The position numbers and the translations under genes were made by a program. DNA of 64,000 nucleotides from Hetaerina americana (Eukaryota; Arthropoda; Insecta; Odonata; Calopterygidae). Every line of letters starts with the position of its first letter. The first letter of the stretch is position 1. The notes under the pieces are model-generated. The model had not been told where the DNA came from, searched no databases, and saw nothing but the letters and a program-made list of their open reading frames with translations. The stretch covers positions 30,445,622 through 30,509,621 of the forward strand of contig JAKTNV010000009.1 in assembly GCA_022747635.1 (NCBI GenBank). Direction: 5' to 3'. This document shows, one piece after another, positions 60,059-64,000 of this stretch.

Positions 60059-63000
60059 GTTTACTCTTTAGGGTCGTTTTTTGGATGGACAAAGGCTCCA
60101 CACACCTACCTTTTTCACCTCGTTTTTTTATCGCTAGAGTTGTCAGTCGTGTCATTTCCTATGCAAGAATTTATCTAAGATATTGTTTAATTTTAATTCA
60201 GAAATTCATCCAGGTTGATTTATAATCCAATTATTCAATATATTATGAAGATAACCGTTACTTACCTAAAAGTTCAACCTGCGAAGCACGATTAATGGTG
60301 AATGAGAATTCCATCTTCTACCCGGATAATGAGCCTATTACTCAGTTAAAAAATATCATGCTTAATACGCACCTGCTAATAGAATATATGTTGCATCTTC
60401 TCTATGTGCCTCCATTAGAGGCTCATACTTCAAAATTATGCCAAACGTTCGTTGAAATTTTTTTCGCCGTCGCTTTTTGGACGTGCGTTGTTTATTCTGG
60501 AGGACTGAAACACCCAGCCCTGGGTTCCCCGTAGTGCTATTTCCTTATCCAGGCGTGGTTATGATGGAAGAGGTTTGATCACACAGCATCACCCTATGCC
60601 CTGACCTTGTCCCGGCTTTTCGGTCGCGCATCTCTGGCATTTTGAAAAGCCCGTTTTCGTGACGGGAATATTGGGCCAGCATATTCTCCATTGCAAATGA
60701 CGAAGTTGTGTATCCCTCCATAAAAAGACTCATGGAAAAAGATAGCGGGATAAAAATGAGGAAAATACTTCCTAGAGAGAGGAAGAGTCATTACTTAAAT
60801 TAGCCGCCAGGTCAATAGTTTTGTTATGAAACATTGTATTCCGTTTATTCTCCTTTCTATGTGCAAAATTGTGAAATCGCTCTTGGCAGCTTTATTATAT
60901 GATTGTAATCACTTCATTGTATCTTGCGATAATGATACAGCATTTCTTTTAGGTATCTCTTGTCAGCGAGTGAATTCAGGTTATGGGGTGCTACTAAATG
61001 ACCGCATGAAATTTTCCTGGAATGAAAGCATTAACAACTTTTTTGCCATTTAGGGTAAAGCATTAAAAACTGGTCGTCTTCTTTAGGTATTCCCTGTGTT
61101 TTATGTAACGAATTTCTGATTGGTTGCCGACGTTAGAAAGCCATCCGATTTTCCCAGTTAAACGTGTTTTACTATTTTACATTCAATGGTTACGGCTAGT
61201 GCTTAAAATATACATAGATAGGCATGTGTCTGCTATCTGTTGAGTTACTCCGCAGCAAGCATAGGACCACCCTGGACAGACTGCCATTTTATCTTAATTA
61301 ATAATAATATAATTATTATTAATAAAATAATTAATTAATAATAAAATAATATTTTATCTTAATATACCCTCCAGGGTCTTATATAATTTTCCTTATTGGA
61401 AATAAGACCAAGAGTATGTGTTAAAAATCCGTTCTTGGGTGTCTGCCTTATTCTTAGAATGAAATACACTCGTCCATAAATACTTTTTCTTAGCGACTTG
61501 GTATTCTCATATGAAATTTATGATTTTTATATTTATCAGTTGATTTTTGGTTCCGTAAATTGTGACGTGAATGTAGGAATCATTGCATGTTTGAAGGTTT
61601 TCAAAAGTACTTTTCTCTTCAGAACTTATTTCCCCTTCTCCGCGGTAACATTCTCCTTCACCTCAATTGCAGTTGAATTTATAATCCATTTCTAATTCCC
61701 ACCTTTCGTTGATGCTTTCTTCTCCTTCCGTTGAATTTTCATTCTCCTTCCGTGGTGTGGTTGCTTGTAGAAACAATAAATAAAATACTCTTCGATCAGA
61801 AGCTGCCACTACCTCGTTCCTATAAGCAGGTGAAATCCATAATCGTCTGTTGAAAAAGCCCCATAGATAAACTACTCTTCATTCCATCCGTGATAACATG
61901 CGATAGTATGTTATGCATGGCGTTGAAATTTTTTTTACGAAGTAGTTTCCAACTCTGAAAAAAAACATCAATCTGCTCGTTTCATTCATGATGTGATTCT
62001 TCTCAGATAAGAATAAGATCAATGGGATTTTTAAATCCTGTGGTGGAGAAAAGTATTGTGGTGAAATAATTTTCAAACCCAAGAGCACATCTTCAATTTT
62101 TTGGTAGAAATATAATTTCCTTAGCTCAAGCGGCAACGGCTAATTTATTGGAAGTACGCCCGAGAAATATGTAAGCGTTTACGTATCGAAGGTGCATTAC
62201 CATGTTGGCATTGTGTATTACCCACCATTTTATATTGACCATGAATAGACCAACAAAGGACTTCTGAACAAAACGCAATACTTATCTCTACAGCGTCATT
62301 TTACTTTTTGATGTGTACTAAAAACTTTCGGCGAGGTCGTCAGCTTCATCACAGATTCCCATCTGTCTCTATTTAGAAGAAGGTGATGGAACACAGAATT
62401 AATGTACAACTAAACCAACTGCTCGAGCAATGCGTACATCTCCTTTTCCCTTTCCCTTTCCCATAGCTAGCTTAATACTCTCCATTTTATTGCACACTTA
62501 CTTAGACTACTTTCTCCAGCAGCGAGTACCTCATCAAGCCGCTTGTCTTCCTTGCTAAAATTTCGCCAAACTTCCCAAAGCAGGTCTTGTCTTATCCAAC
62601 TCATGTCTTCCTTTCTATATGACTAACTTGCTTCTTCTTTCTCAAAACCCATTTCCCAAAAGCCTTTCGTTCCCCTTTCATTTTCCATCCTCCCACACTC
62701 CCATGTCAAACAACTTTTAGCTCCATATTAACGTCGACACCATTTTATTCTTCGCATCTCAACTAAGAGTCGCGCTCGTAGATTTTAATTCCTCTTTGTT
62801 AATGACCCAAGTTTTATGTTGGTTTTTATCGCTTAGAAATGGACTCCCTTTCATCCATTCTCGGTTTCTCAAGAGAATTAATCTTCAGGAGTGTGTATGC
62901 AATTTGTATAGCGTGCCTGCTTTCTGCGTGTCGGGATCATAAGAAATACAGAATTAGTGGAAATGTGTTGACGGAAATAAGGGGATACTCCCCCGTCTCA

Positions 63001-64000
63001 TACCTTCCATTTAATTGGAAAATGCACAAATGAAAGGGTCTTGTTAAGACCTCGTTCTTCATTTGCAATAGAATGTGACTGTGATAACGCTGTTATTTGG
63101 CTTCCAAATCAATTCATAATTCGGAGGGGGAGGGTAATTTTTGCTATGTCATTTTAAGATATCTTTTTCATTAATTGTCCTTTCTTGTATCGCAAAAAGC
63201 TGCAAGCTTTTTATTTGATTGATAGTTCCGTTGCCATAATTTGAATTTTATGTCCACCAGGAGCCAAGCCTCTGTGCTAAATAGCTATCTTGTCGGTTAC
63301 TGCTTCTCTACTTAACCTGCAGTGTTTATTTTTCCGCTAAATCTGCTCTGAGCCTAGAATCAAAATCCAAAGGTTTCACTTGGCCGTTCAATATTTAACG
63401 TGTGGCTGAACGCCACCCGCAGCGTGAATGTTTATTGAACAATCCGTGGTTTCCCATCATTTATGTATGAGCCGGTGGAGGGAAATGCAATATGTACGCG
63501 AAAATAATAATGAAATATTTAGCTGGACGGGTTATCCAAGGTGTTCAGAATGGGGGTTCCACTGTAGGGGAGCAAGTGGTCGTACTTTTGAATGAACCAC
63601 GTTCTATGCCGAGTGTGTTAACATGAATCTTGGGAGTCCATTACTGCTTAGAGCTCACAAGCTCCAACCATGTTCTCCGAGGTAGACCCCCTTGTAGTAT
63701 GCGTCATTTATGGACACGCCCACGTACGGCTGGCGCTATGTATTCTCGCATAAGTGGATTCATGGCCGCTTTGCGCCAGTATGAGATGTACCCTTACGAT
63801 CGCCGAATGCATGATGAATAAATTTATGGCCAATGTGCGGGGCATTTTCGTTTTCTATATTCCAGCCTAAAATTATGGTGCTGGGTGATCACTGTGAATA
63901 GGCTTGTCCAGGGAACTCATTGGTTTCCTAAGCAGTCTTAAGTGTTTATATATTATGTTCAGTTTTATTTTGTTTTATGCCTGCAGTTTCTCAATTTTTC
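60059..64000. other. No gene recognised to the window end
   Basis: Only short open frames without families are present. Pyrimidine-rich sequence with repeated TTTCCC words lies at 62430-62760. An AT-rich palindromic patch is listed separately. No RNA gene was seen. Confidence 0.55.
61285..61365. repeat. AT-rich palindromic patch between short direct repeats
   Basis: ATTTTATCTTAAT appears at 61285 and again at 61351. Between them lies an almost pure A/T stretch with the palindrome TTAATAATAATATAATTATT and neighbouring TTAATTAATAATAA words. It looks like simple-sequence expansion. Confidence 0.7.

Noticed and set aside
59838..60225. Open frames rich in Cys-Val and Tyr-Ile runs
   Set aside because: They are translations of the TG/TA microsatellite, in several frames and both strands.

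Overview
The window looks like arthropod, most probably insect, nuclear DNA. It is AT-rich with wide gene-poor stretches, GT-AG introns, mariner-type DNA transposons, a Jockey/CR1-like non-LTR retrotransposon remnant, tRNA-derived SINE-like copies and long dinucleotide microsatellites. There is no bacterial-style gene packing, and almost every open frame is too short, low in complexity or unlike known proteins. I could not fix the species. The one clear host gene fits an insect sigma-class glutathione S-transferase (GST).

Layout. Positions 1-5.6 kb hold no recognisable gene. At 5.75-12.01 kb, on the minus strand, lies a complete four-exon GST gene encoding 204 residues, with consensus splice sites, compatible phases, a stop codon and a poly(A) signal; a 5' UTR intron is possible at 12.03-12.17 kb. 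Its third intron holds a SINE copy and a tRNA-like unit joined to a hammerhead-like motif. At 12.9-14.65 kb, plus strand, is a decayed retrotransposon reverse transcriptase. At 18.1 kb a perfect-looking combined acceptor/donor site suggests recursive splicing inside a long plus-strand intron whose coding exons lie elsewhere. At 19.7-19.95 kb there is a weak SINE-like copy.

The accessory part is richest at 27.5-31.6 kb: a 753-bp internally deleted mariner with perfect 33-bp ends, a diverged 112-bp-period tandem duplication, two head-to-head tRNA-derived units forming a 55-bp-arm inverted repeat, a 37-bp-arm hairpin flanked by a direct repeat, and a well-preserved SINE. Further on are a 44-bp tandem duplication (38.4 kb), another tRNA-like SINE head (38.7 kb), a hammerhead-like, Penelope-type motif (40.8 kb), a long inverted duplication around a TA microsatellite (41.6-41.8 kb), a mariner remnant (47.4 kb), a second intact-ended but internally deleted mariner of another lineage (56.76-57.68 kb) and a TG/TA/TG microsatellite (59.9 kb). 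A short GC-rich hairpin motif recurs at 12.9, 39.0, 43.95 and 48.15 kb.

How the parts work together. Only the GST gene is a likely functional protein gene. The mobile elements are non-autonomous or dead: both intact-ended mariners lost the middle of the transposase, and the retrotransposon has stops, frameshifts and an altered catalytic YADD box. I found no convincing new multi-gene system. The most unusual signals are structural: the recursive-splice candidate, the inverted duplications, the recurring hairpin and the tRNA/hammerhead-like chimera.
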